A stretch of 64,000 nt of DNA from Acridotheres tristis. Taxonomy: Eukaryota; Chordata; Aves; Passeriformes; Sturnidae. The position numbers and the translations under genes were made by a program. This document shows positions 39,528-50,885 of this stretch, piece after piece (within the stretch, counting starts at the first letter, position 1; each line of letters opens with the position of its first letter). The notes beneath the pieces are model-generated. The model had not been told where the DNA came from and did not search any database. It was given only the letters and a program-made list of their open reading frames with translations. The stretch spans positions 36,383,154-36,447,153 of the forward strand of contig CM072887.1 in the NCBI GenBank assembly GCA_037013685.1, written 5' to 3'.

Positions 39528-39673
39528 GGAGAGGAGAGGAGAGGAGAGGAGAGGAGAGGAGAGGAGAGGAGAGGAGAGGAGAGGAGAGGAGAGGAGAGGA
39601 GAGGAGAGGAGAGGAGAGGAGAGGAGAGGAGAGGAGAGGAGAGGAGAGGAGAGGAGAGGAGAGGAGAGGAGAG
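39528..39673 (+). repeat. (GGAGA)n pentanucleotide microsatellite, about 29 copies
   Basis: This is an uninterrupted 5-bp tandem repeat (plus-strand unit GAGGA/GGAGA, minus-strand TCTCC) of 146 bp with no visible mismatch. It keeps all three frames open on both strands, producing spurious repetitive ORFs. The lack of interruptions suggests a young, length-variable locus. Confidence 0.98.
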
Positions 39674-41139
39674 TTCATCCTCAATGACTATTCCCTTTCA
39701 GAAAAGCAGAGGTCCTTCCAAACATTAAAGTAAGGAGTTGAAAGCAAAGACATAAGGTTGCTGGCTTGACCAAAGGACTGATCCTGAAAAGCTGATCTCT
39801 TTTCATTCATTTCACATGAAAGCGCAGCCAAAGCACCAAAGGAACAAGAAGCCAGAAGGAATGGTGAAACTGCATGAAAGCAGGAACCAGGCTGAAAGCA
39901 CGTGTCCCCTCTAACACAACAGAAGGATGAGATGGTCAGAAGTTTAATGCTAACAACCAACCTTCCCATGCCTAGTTAGCAAACTCAGTAAAGTAGTGCT
40001 TCTCTCCTCTCCGGAGACTAAATATCTCACTTTATGAAGGTTAGAAAATACTAACATACTCATTTAAAGTCACTCCTTTCATCCACTAAATATGTGCATG
40101 TAAAAGTTGCACAATCTTTTATGGTATCCACTTCTTAATGGAAGAGACAGCACAGTGTACTTCACAGCTTTCCAATGGGAAGCTTTGTTTATCGACTTAT
40201 TGCAGTATGTGAAGTGTAAACTGATTTTCTCATTATTTAGATGTATCCAAAGCTTTCACATTCTGGGTACTGACAAGATGTAACTGGCTAGCAGTCTTAC
40301 TAAGTAACACATTTACACCTTGGGGAAATATCTTTTCATGGTATATACTGGAAGCGCTAATTGACTTTTATTTCCTAATAACCGTTGAAATTAATAAGTT
40401 TGGAAAAGCTGGTGATTTCAAAGAACTGTAAATTAGACATTAAAACATCTTTCAGAGTGTCAAGCCTATACGTGAAAATCTTAAAAAAGTAATATTTAAG
40501 CTCTTGTCCTCTGAAACGAATTAATGAAGTCATCAATAGGTCAATCATAACTGTCCTAATGGAGGATGTGGAGAATCTAGTAACATCATATGTGTAATTA
40601 CTACTATCTTAAGTCATCAGGAAAGTAATGCAATTGTCTTTTCCTACATGAGCAGAATGGCAGTATGGAAAAAGAAAAGAATCTGAGCTGCAGCTAAGAC
40701 ATTTAGGACATTTGACCTTATGTCTCAGGAGCTGGATTTTTTAAAATGATTTGACAGTCTCTTCCCTCTTCCCATACTACACATTCACATTTTTTTTTAA
40801 CACATGGACTGATTATGCATAGAAGTACAAATTAAAATAATCACAGGTACTGAAAAAAATAAGCAGACAGAGGAAAGGTACCTGGTAAGTATCTAAGGGA
40901 GTGCTAGATATAAGACTTCATATTGTATTAGACAGTAGAGAATCCAGAAAGATAACTGACCTTAAAATGATTCTTTTTTTCAGTGAGTGCTTGTGTGTTT
41001 GCCAGATATTACAATCAATTGACCAGGTATCACACAAATCCCTGGGAAACCACTCTATGGTTTCCAGCAACTGAGAAAAATTACTGCAATGCCAAGCCTG
41101 TCTAATGCAGAGTCAAAACAGATCACTTCCTCAGAAGTT
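39674..41139 (-). other. PRKN: PRKN intron 7, between homopurine tract and CR1 fragment
   Basis: This is non-coding AT-rich sequence. I see no gene, RNA or repeat in it beyond short A or T runs such as that at 40791-40800. Confidence 0.7.
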
Positions 41140-41600
41140 CACAGAATCACAGACTATGCAGAGTTGGAAGGGTTTGTTGAGGTCTCTTTGCAGAGTCTCC
41201 CTGCCCTCAAGGGACTCAACAGCTCCTCACAGTTTTGTATCCTCTGTGAACTTGCTCTGTATCCCTCCAGTCCTGTGTCCAAATCACTTATGAAGATGTT
41301 GAGGAGCACAGGCCCGAGGATGGAGCCCTGTGGAGCCCCACTAGTGACAGGTCCCCAGTCTGATGTCACCTCATTCACTGTAACCCTTTGTGCCTGACCC
41401 ATGTGCCAGGTGCTCACCCATCCCATGACGTGTTTATCCAGCTGTGGGCTGGACGTTTTGTCCAGAAGTCTCCTGTGAGAGACAGTATCCAAAGCTTTAC
41501 TGCTATCCAAAAAGATTACATTAGCTGGCTTCCCTTGATCAGCTAGGTGGGATACCTTGCCAGAAAAGGAAATTAAATTTGATAAGCAGGACTTTCCTGT
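41140..41600 (-). mobile_element. CR1 LINE fragment, decayed reverse transcriptase plus 3' tail
   Basis: Read on the minus strand, 41595 to about 41190 translates as part of a CR1 reverse transcriptase: SNLISF, then [12 protein letters not shown] (motif A region, consensus LDFSKAFDTVSH), RAQRV-type WMGQ/AQRV sequence, [15 protein letters not shown] (motif B) and NIFISDLD. After GLEG a frameshift intervenes. In the new frame the catalytic FADD box reads FTED and a stop follows TKL. The frame continues as [12 protein letters not shown] and then jumps directly to the CR1 3' end, cttccaactctgcatag followed by tctgtgattctgtg, an eroded ATTCTATG-type terminal repeat. The 5' part of ORF2, the rest of the RT and most of the 3' UTR are missing. 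It is a dead, 5'-truncated and internally deleted copy. It lies antisense to the plus strand, that is in the same orientation as PRKN. Confidence 0.92.
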
Positions 41601-44600
41601 TCTTTCCTTAGAGGTGATAAATTTTTTTTTTAAAAGGCATTAGAAAGAGAATAATGAAATTTAGGAATGGGAATTAAAATAACAGAGAAAAAATAAAGAT
41701 AAGGTAAAGACTCCCTCACTGCACTCTACTTTTTCCCTTCCAAGGAAAACTCAACCCAAACCCTGAAATGTACAGATGACAGTATCTGTGCCAAGAAACT
41801 GTAGGGAACTTTACAGTCCCACAAGGCCACCCAAAATGGTGACATCAGGAAATATGATTGGGACCCATGCACTTACAGAAAGGGACGGCTTGACCATATT
41901 AAACTGGGCTGCATGTCATTCACTCCATAGGTTCTGACTCATTCAAAAGACATTAGCACTGACAAAGCTGATTGCCAACTACTTCCGTAGTCAGAGTTTG
42001 CAATTAGAGTGGAGGTGGTAGACAGGGAAGAGGTAGAACAAGACCAAAGAACAGAGTAAAAGGTAAAGCTGGCCAATGGAGTTAAAAAAGGGATGGAAAG
42101 CAAATTAGACTCTTCATGCTGCCAAAGCAATAAAACAGTGAGAGTCTGGAAAAGAAGAGAGAAAAGAAAATTGGTGAAGTTCAATCAGGAATGGAAAGGA
42201 AATGACCCAGTAAGAATAAAATGAGGCACAGAGCACAGATAAAGAGAGTTACATGGAGGGAATTAAAGAGTGAAAAGAGTGTCCCTGCACTGAGGACATC
42301 AGGACATCTCAGCTGACTAACAGTGAACAGTAAAAACACAAAGGAGTGGGATAGAGAAAATGAGGGGAGCAATTAGATGTTAAAACTAAAGAATTGAAAG
42401 AACACCTGCCATTTAAATATTCCACTAAACTTGAGGGAAAATCCTGCAACCAAACAAGTTGAATTGGCAAGATCTGAATGTTCACAGAAAGGATGCCAAG
42501 TAATGAGACCGAGGGACTCCAGGATGTGTGTATATTGGCATGATGGCATGACTTGTAAGATGATCTACTCAGTGCTAGATATACCAGCACATACTCCTTT
42601 GAGTTTTCCACTAAGTAACTCTGATTATGAACTATATTAAAAAAGGCCAAGTAAGGTACAATTCATTTAAATGCACTGTTATCCTGTAGAGTGATCAGAT
42701 GCAAGCAAGCAGTAAAGTAATATAATTAAGTCCATGTTCAGTTAATGCTCTGAAGTCTATAGGTCTGATATCACATCTCATGTGTAAATGCAAGATTTAA
42801 AGTAATTTCAGAAGAGACCTGAAGTACATTTGACTAATATTTCATTAATGGTCTATGTTGTTGGCCTGAAACACACGGGCGTACAGAATCAAAATGCACC
42901 AGAACCACTTCTAACAGCATGTTTTGAAATTCAGTATGTCTTTCCAAATGGATAATTGTTTCAGGACTATATATCTCATTGATGCTTCCATCTATCACTA
43001 ATGTTCTTGCTTCCAGCTAGACCACTGTTTAGAGGTGTCCTACTTCACAACTAAGCCCAACATACAAATTTCTAAATTATTTTTTTTGCTTATGAAGCTA
43101 TGTTTTAGAGCCATAGTTTTGCAAGCCTTAGCTCCATTCTGGGCACTGTAGCACCATGTACAACAGGATGTGTTACATATGTATGTTATTTTCCCCTAAA
43201 ACTGACATCCAAGGTAATGAAAGTCCTCTCTCAGCCACCAAGGATTTTATAAGCATTACCAGTAATGTAGTTGATTGCACTATTTGCAGGGAATATTCAC
43301 CCATTTACAGTGAAGAAATAGACAGATGCCATGCTGACCGCTTCAGAGAGCAGGAAAGGACTATTAGGAATGGGGGTTCTAATAGAGCTATCGTGTCCCA
43401 TTTCACTTCTAATAACTGTGATGTCTTCGTGTCCTTCAGCAGGGTTTCCAAGATGCTAACCACTCAGAGCTTAATAGGCATATAGATTCTCACTAGCCAG
43501 CAAAATTAGATGACAGAATAATTTTCTACCAACTTTTTCTTGTGGTTATATTTATCTCAATGTAATTCCCACAATATCTAATGGTATTGCAGTTTTGCTT
43601 CTGTTTTTCACAGATGTTTAGTGACTCATCCAGTCATCTTTAAGTCTTGCAACCTTATGCATTGATTCATCTCCCTTTGCATATTTTAGTATTGTTCTCA
43701 CAGAATCTCTGTCTTTTAAAGCATGTTCTACAGTCTTACAAATGGCATCTTTTTTTCCCCCCTTAGGATTTCCTTTAACTGCCTTTTTAATTTCTCATGG
43801 AGATTCAAGCTTATAATAGTAAGGACCAATGAATCTCTCTTTGAGCTAGATTGAAAAACAAATCCTTGCTTTATGTTAACTGCATAGCTTCTAAGTAAAG
43901 CAGACACACATGTGAAGAAGCTATAAGCACTAGTGTTAAATATGATTTATTCCTTAAATGTAGTTTTAGAGCATGGAAAAAGTCATTAAGAAGAGATAAG
44001 ATAAAAAGAAGGCCAAGTAGCCCAGAAGAAAAGGTGAATGAATAGGGTGTGCAAAAAATTGGCAGCTATGGGGTAAAATTAGGGAGTGGCTTGAGAAAAC
44101 AGCCAAAGGGAGAGGCAACCAACAGCTGTCTGAAAGTCCCCTTCATCTTCTCAGAGAACACACATTGGCTTGAACACCTCTCCAGTCTTAACCCTGAAGA
44201 CCAGAAGGTGGAGAGAACTAAGGTATCAGCTACACTGCAACTTTCCCCAGAGTGAGGTAATCACACTGAATCACATGGTCGTGACCTTCTGAAGAGTACG
44301 GAAGAAGGAGTCACTGCCAATTCCATGCCTTCTTCCTGCAGCCAGCTGTCTCTTTTTCACTTCTGCAGCTGTTCCTACTGGTTAGAGACCACTTCCATCC
44401 TTCGTGTTTGCTTATTTATCTTAATATTTATTCTCACCTTCATTCCTTGTCCTACACTTACATGAGTTTTACATTACATTATATCATAGTATGGTAAAAA
44501 AACAAGGTTTTGGGTTTGAGGTTCTATTTGTTTCCTTTTTTTTTTTTTTGCTTTTGTTTAGTAAAATGTGTAATGAGTTAAAACAACAGGAAAAAAGAAC

Positions 44601-47600
44601 ATAATATTACACAGAAGGAGAAAGAATGTAAGAAAAAAATATTTTAAAAATTCTAAAAAATAGAGGCAGAAACTCTTACGACAACTGACCGCTTCTAAAG
44701 TATGCATGCTTAACATTATGATATTAAATGTTTATAGTTTCTTAATAGTCAGTGGTTCAGCTCTTCTACTATAACATAAAGAATCATATTCAAATAACTT
44801 CATTTGACGTTGTGAAGAGAAATACTTTAAAGGAAAACATGATTTCATTACATGAAGTAGAAAAACAGAACGACAATTTCTGAGATTTCTTGACTTCTAA
44901 CTCAAAAGCTATACTTTTCTACATATAATTATGTGCATGTGTATGCACACATATGTATTCTGTTTGAATATATATGCATACTAGTCCCTCACATATACAA
45001 ATATTTATGTTTATATAAAATGCATAACATGAATTTGTAATGGATAAAATAAACAGTGGCAAAACCATGAGGGAGCTATGCAAGTCATCCTAACTGAGCA
45101 ATATTAAGCCATAAAATGGCATCATTCATCCTGTATTCTATATATATTTTACAAATATATTCCTATAAAAATGTTAAAAAGAGTTTTACAAATTTTATTA
45201 GCGTTATTTTTCATATCCATCTGCCTGTAGAAACAGGCTCCTTTAGTACTAAGATTCCAACTGTAGAGGGCCCTGAGGGAGAGGAATAGTATAATATTTT
45301 TTAAAACCTCTCAAATTATGCAAAGTAGATTTCCAACATATAAAAAGTGTCATAAGCTTAAAGTCTGCTGTGAGCTAAAAGCGTGTGCCAATGGAAATCA
45401 AGGATTCTTCCCTTAGAGCATAAAGTTTCCATTTTCATTCCTTAGATCTGCAAGATATCTCTAATCGGCAACAGTGCTGAACTGTGCCCAGACCTGCTCT
45501 TCAACAAATCTAACTTTTTGCACTGCTTGTGCACATTCTGAGAAGATAAAATGAGAAAAACGAACAAAAAGCGTTTTCCTTGCAAGTTGCACTAAAAATT
45601 GTACAACTTGATATTCTTTCAAAATCTGGAGTGCAAATTCACTCCACTTCAGTCCCTTTGGGACAAGAGCAGGGGAGTTGGCAAAAGTGGCTACAACAGA
45701 TGCACACAATTTATAAATGACCACGCGAATACCTAATACTTACACAATGTGACACACAAATACAATGAGTGACTTTTCCAGGAGTCAGACTGGCTGAGCA
45801 GGCACACGAGGGAAACTGCACACAGTGCTATTTGAGAGCAGCCCCACAGAAAGCTTATCGCACCACCTGACTTAAATTTGCCCTCCCATGTACAGGCTAT
45901 CAGTAGCTATTACCAATAACATAAACAAAAACCATAGTTTTGTTTTACAAACATGGAAATGGAAACAAGTGTTTTGGCAATACATTTTGCAACTCTGGTT
46001 TTGAAAAAATGAGTTAAGACTGTTAGTGAAGGGCAGCTTCTGAGTGATGATTGCCTCAAAAGGACTGGAATATCTAATTTCTCCATGGGCAAGAATAAAA
46101 CCATTATAAGCCTAATACACAAAGTTACTTTTCTCTAGCCACTTAAAAGAAATAGAGGACTTCTAAAATAAGGGGAAATCTTCATGTGACAGACTTTAAG
46201 AACATACAATATGTGCTTAAGAGAATTGTCTTCAATAATACGTGTTTAAACATGAATAGCTAATGGTAATAATCCACCCTTAAAAGCAATCAGTTTGATT
46301 GCAATAATATTTCACTTTCAGCTTGATAATTTTATTATTATATATTGACATTCAATATCAGTAGGATGACTAGACAAAAGAAAGGTCAGAGAAAGATTTA
46401 GTCAATATAGTCAAATTTACCTCATAAAGCTAAATAATATATGTCCCATAATGAAAAAAGTAAAAAAATAATGCAAAGCTAAATAAAGATGTACTTGTGC
46501 ATTTGAATTGAATTATCCTCCCAGTATAAAATGTTTATTGCAATGAAGTTAAGATGACATAAAATAAAAGCAAAATATAGATATCTGCACACGCATCAAA
46601 CTTGATAGACAAGGATCAGAAATGTATATCTAGAGTAATTTTACTTACTTTATAAGTACTCAAAGCAAGTTAAGTCAGGACTATTCAGGTAGAAATCATT
46701 GCATTACATTTTGCTTAGATTTGCCCAAATTTCTGGGTGTAAGTCTATCTCTACATGCTGCCAGATCAGCAGTTTGTAAGTGGGAGGCTGAAGCAAGCCA
46801 AGATTTCACTGTTATCTCTTCCAAATTTTTTCTGGTGTATTAGCAACCATTTTCTGGCTGCAAACAATACCATACTGTATGTGTCATATTGTTAGTACTA
46901 TGCCTTAATTTCAGATGGAAAACTGCCTCTCAAAATAGAGCAGAGAGTGAAATAAAAAAGAATGTGATCTTACCAGAACTGTGAGAAACTAGAAAAGACA
47001 GAGGATCATATTTTCAGGTTCCTTGGATATATCACAACATATGGCCTAAAGAACATCTTATATTTAAAACCTCTCCAAAATACTGAATTGTCATTCATAA
47101 GAAGACTCTTCTATGCTTTTGAATTCTGAGGACTAGAATTTAATCTCATTTTGTCTTTATGGTTGGCATAAATCCACATTTTCCAGTAGTGTCTAAGGTA
47201 AGAAATTTATCTAAGAAGTATCCTTTGCTTTCTGGTCTCTATTGAAATGGCCAGGAAGCCTCCTATATACAACCCCCAGCTTTTGAATTTGGGAGAGTTG
47301 TGCTACTGGGAGGAATGTCAATGTTTTTATTAAAACCAAAGTCTTCTCCATCCCAGATACTTTTCAAATTCAAGATTCAAATGGCTACCTTTTTAAACCC
47401 TGGGGAAGAAGGCTTTTAAGCCATGAGTATTTTAGTTTTTATTTTCAAACACCAAAATCTACCCCAAATTCACATTAGTTTCACTGGGAGCCATCCATCA
47501 TAACCCTGCCATTTTAAAAATATGCAACTCAGGTAATTATAGGATAACAAGTTATACTTTAGAGCACAGTTCTAAAATGACTATACAGATTTCTAGTGCA

Positions 47601-50600
47601 AACAAACTCTCTTGGTTGCAACTTAATGTTCCTTTCAAATATTTAACTTATGAGATAATATGAGTTATATGGTACTTTTAATTACCATAGTTGATGTTAC
47701 CATAGTAATAATCTTTGAGAAAAATCTTGGTCACATACCAGTCCTGATTTCTGGAATACCAAATCAACTTATATTCCACGTAATACCACTTCAATTATCC
47801 TACTTTCCTCTCAGTCTGTACAAACTGATTATCAACTGCTTTTGGCTGCTTTTTGAGAGATACAGAAAGTGACCTTAACACATCCATAGCAGCCATAAGA
47901 GGATCATACTAAAGTTAGGAAACTCTCCCAGTGCAACAGGAGCAGAGGCTATGCTGAATTTCACTGTCATAGCCTGTTGAATGACATCACTCATACAACT
48001 CTTATGGCACTAGAGAACAAATCCAGCACAGAGATATCCTATTCTAAAGGAATACTTTCCCCTTACCAAATTTTAGTTACTGTCCTGGCTCCAGTCAGGC
48101 TGAAACAAAAGCACGGGTTAAACCATCTTACATTTGCTCTAAGGTTGGACCTTGCTATCTGCACTAAATCCCAATCTTGCACTGCTTCAGTCTGTAATTA
48201 AAGAGTCAGACATCAATCCACTGTGTTATATATTTTTAGTTCTACAAATGCTGTAAATGTCTACTGCTTTGTAAACAAAATTAGAATAATACAATGAACT
48301 GGGGGGTGTTTTCTTGAAAGGGTTTTAAACATCAAATCTATTATAGAGCGCTGCTTAACTGGGACTTAGTATAAAAGCAATGTAACAAAAGAGGGAAAAC
48401 ACTTTCATGAGCTTCATCCAGTACATAAAATCCACTATAATGCTTTCTGCGCATTTGGATAGTCACACAATGCATGAGGGGTTGAAATTACTTTTGAATA
48501 CAATGTGTTTTGAAAGAAAGTGCTTTTCAGGTTAGGATATATTTCCATATATGCTGCAAAAATACAAGGAAAATTGGTTTACTTAGAAATAATAAACCAG
48601 TTCACTGAATCACTCCATCCTGATGACACTGATGCTATCTAGCAATGAGGTTGATGTATGAAAATTTCTTTATCCAGAAAAGTATTCAGGTCCATGCATA
48701 AACATAAGCATTTGAATACGAACCAAACAGGTAAAGCATGGCCTAATTATGCATGTTCCTGTGCAGAACAGCAATATTCCTTTGATTGGTGAAGGACCTA
48801 ATATAATCAGCAGAAATGCCAGAATTTTCTGAAAGGAGGGAAACAAAGGAATGATCAGCAGGTTACCTGCAATAATAGCAATAAGTAAAAGATATGTGAG
48901 TTTGAAGTTACCCTGGAATGAAACACAGAAATGGGTACAGAATTATGTTAAGAATGCTCCTTTAGAATTTTTTGCTTGTATTTATTGTGGAAGACATCGA
49001 ACTCAGGAGAAGACTTTTGGCCCTTTAGAGGAAGTGTTCAATTATAGGCATAATGTGACTGTTTTGTCCTGACCCTTGATGTTTCTGTCATGGGAAATGG
49101 GTTTCACGTAACATTCCCAAAAATCCTGATGAAGTCAAGAGGAGATACAGAGGACACCATATTTACTTTGTAAGAAAATGCAATGTCAAGAAATTGATTC
49201 TTCAGATAATTCCTCTTGACTATTCTTTACTATGAAAATTGTACTTATCATTAAATGGGGTAAATATATGATTTTTAAATACTTCTGCCTTGATGTATTT
49301 TATGCCAAAAATGACTTCTAAAATTTCAGGAAAAAAAAATAATTCTCATTTGGACTTCCATAGCACTTAAAAATGCACAGCAAATACAAAGTCACACCAA
49401 GTAAATTCAGGACAGTGTTAATGATAGTCCACAGAAACTAGTCTATAAATTCTTGATTAAGGAAAAACCCAGAGTAAAAGGCACAAATTGAGAGTAGAAA
49501 GAATGTATTCTAGTAGAATAATAACTCCCTGTGGACTGGCATGAGCACTGAACAAAATTACTTATTTTAATTCTGACATATATTAGACATTCAGTTCTCT
49601 TGCTGGTAACTAGTTATGGCCAAAGTATGCAATTCATTATTCATACCATCATAAGAGAAAACCATCACGTCCACTGCAAAGATGCTATGGAGTTTCAGAC
49701 CTGAAATGTGCTCTAGCTTTTAATAACTGCTGACTAGATTTAGCTTGATTCATTAGTGGCCTCAAAACTCTCTATTCAGACAGTATGCCACATAGAAATA
49801 CAGCTGCTTGCTCTTTACTGCTCATCTTTCTATTGAGAATACTAAGAAGATGGCTGTTTTAAAGCAGAATAAATTTGAAGTCTTTGTAGAAATACTAGAG
49901 CACTGGATAGAAAAGTTAAAAAAACCCCACTGCATTAATAACATTTTTGCATTGTCTTGGTTTGGTATTTTGAGATAGTGGAGTGTTGATTTTTTAAAAA
50001 ATACACTCTCAAGCGTATCAGATCTGTACAGAAAATCAAAAAATTCACACTCCATACCCCAGAGGCTAGAATTACTTCCTTCTCAAATAAATAATTAGGC
50101 AGATTTACAAAATGCACATTATTTTCCCAAGTGAATGGAATGGCTCCAAGCGATTAAATACATAATTAGGTTGTTTTTCTAAAATGCTTATTATTTACCT
50201 GAGAGTCTCATCGCAGACTCCTGGTAAATACTGTCTCCCTGCTGGCAGTTATTACCAAAAACGCCTCCATAATTTCCAGCCTTCCTCCAGCAGTGATATC
50301 AACAGCGGATATTACTTGGGGCCATGGATTACGAAAAGCATAACCTGGCTGTGCCAGGGAACCCATTTAATGACAAGCTGAGCTTCCTTTGTACCTGGCA
50401 TTGCACTCTTTCATTTTCCAAACACAGTAGAAAACAAACAAAAGAACTTTTAAGTAGCTTAGTTCATGTTTTAGCTGGCCAGAAATTCTGCGGAAGGATG
50501 TGCCTATGTGTGCTTATGCAAGGTTACAGAAAGAAAAGAGAAAAAAAACCAACCTAAGTTCTTATTAGCTAGTTTCTACCTGGTAAGGATAACGAAGGGA

Positions 50601-50619
50601 ACGTGTTTTTAATAATGAA
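41601..50619 (-). other. PRKN: PRKN intron 7, unique-looking AT-rich sequence
   Basis: This is non-coding intron. About 41930-42440 is purine-rich on the plus strand, which leaves several long open but unrecognisable frames on the minus strand (up to 113 codons). A T14 run is at 44536-44549. Alternating purine-pyrimidine sequence of the tatgtgcatgtgtatgcac type occurs around 44930-45010. The remainder shows no repeat or gene that I can name. Confidence 0.7.
44536..44549 (+). repeat. T14 homopolymer
   Basis: Fourteen T bases in a T/G-rich neighbourhood (ggttttgggtttgaggttct before, gcttttgtttag after). No associated element recognised. Confidence 0.9.
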
Positions 50620-50885
50620 GCCTTAGAGCCCCGCCCTCCATGTGACACAAGGTTCTCTTTCCCAAGCAGCAACTTCTTGGGAAGTTGTCAGAGCATACCA
50701 GCCCTCACTCGCAGCTACTGCCATTGCCTCTCTCCAGGGGACACGCAGCCACAGTGCCAGGCGTTCAACACACGCATGTGAATGAATATTCCTGCTCACC
50801 AGGTGGGAAAGAAAAAGGTCAGGCAATAAGACCTAGCTGGTTCTCCTATGCAGCTGAGGGACAATACCAGACGCCCTTTTCCTAG
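50620..50885. other. GC-richer patch, unidentified
   Basis: The sequence agccccgccctcc and the following 250 bases are richer in G and C than their surroundings and include a GC-box-like cccgccc. Short frames of 66 to 67 codons on both strands are unrecognised. No TATA box or splice-flanked frame stands out. Confidence 0.35.

Noticed and set aside
39409..39733. Repetitive ORFs of about 90 to 103 codons on both strands (Arg/Glu/Gly-rich or Leu/Ser/Pro-rich)
   Set aside because: They are translations of the GGAGA microsatellite, which has no stop in any frame.
43156..43485. 109-codon plus-strand frame with several cysteines, considered as a small protein
   Set aside because: Cysteine spacing fits no zinc-finger or secreted family I know, and there is no supporting splice or promoter context.
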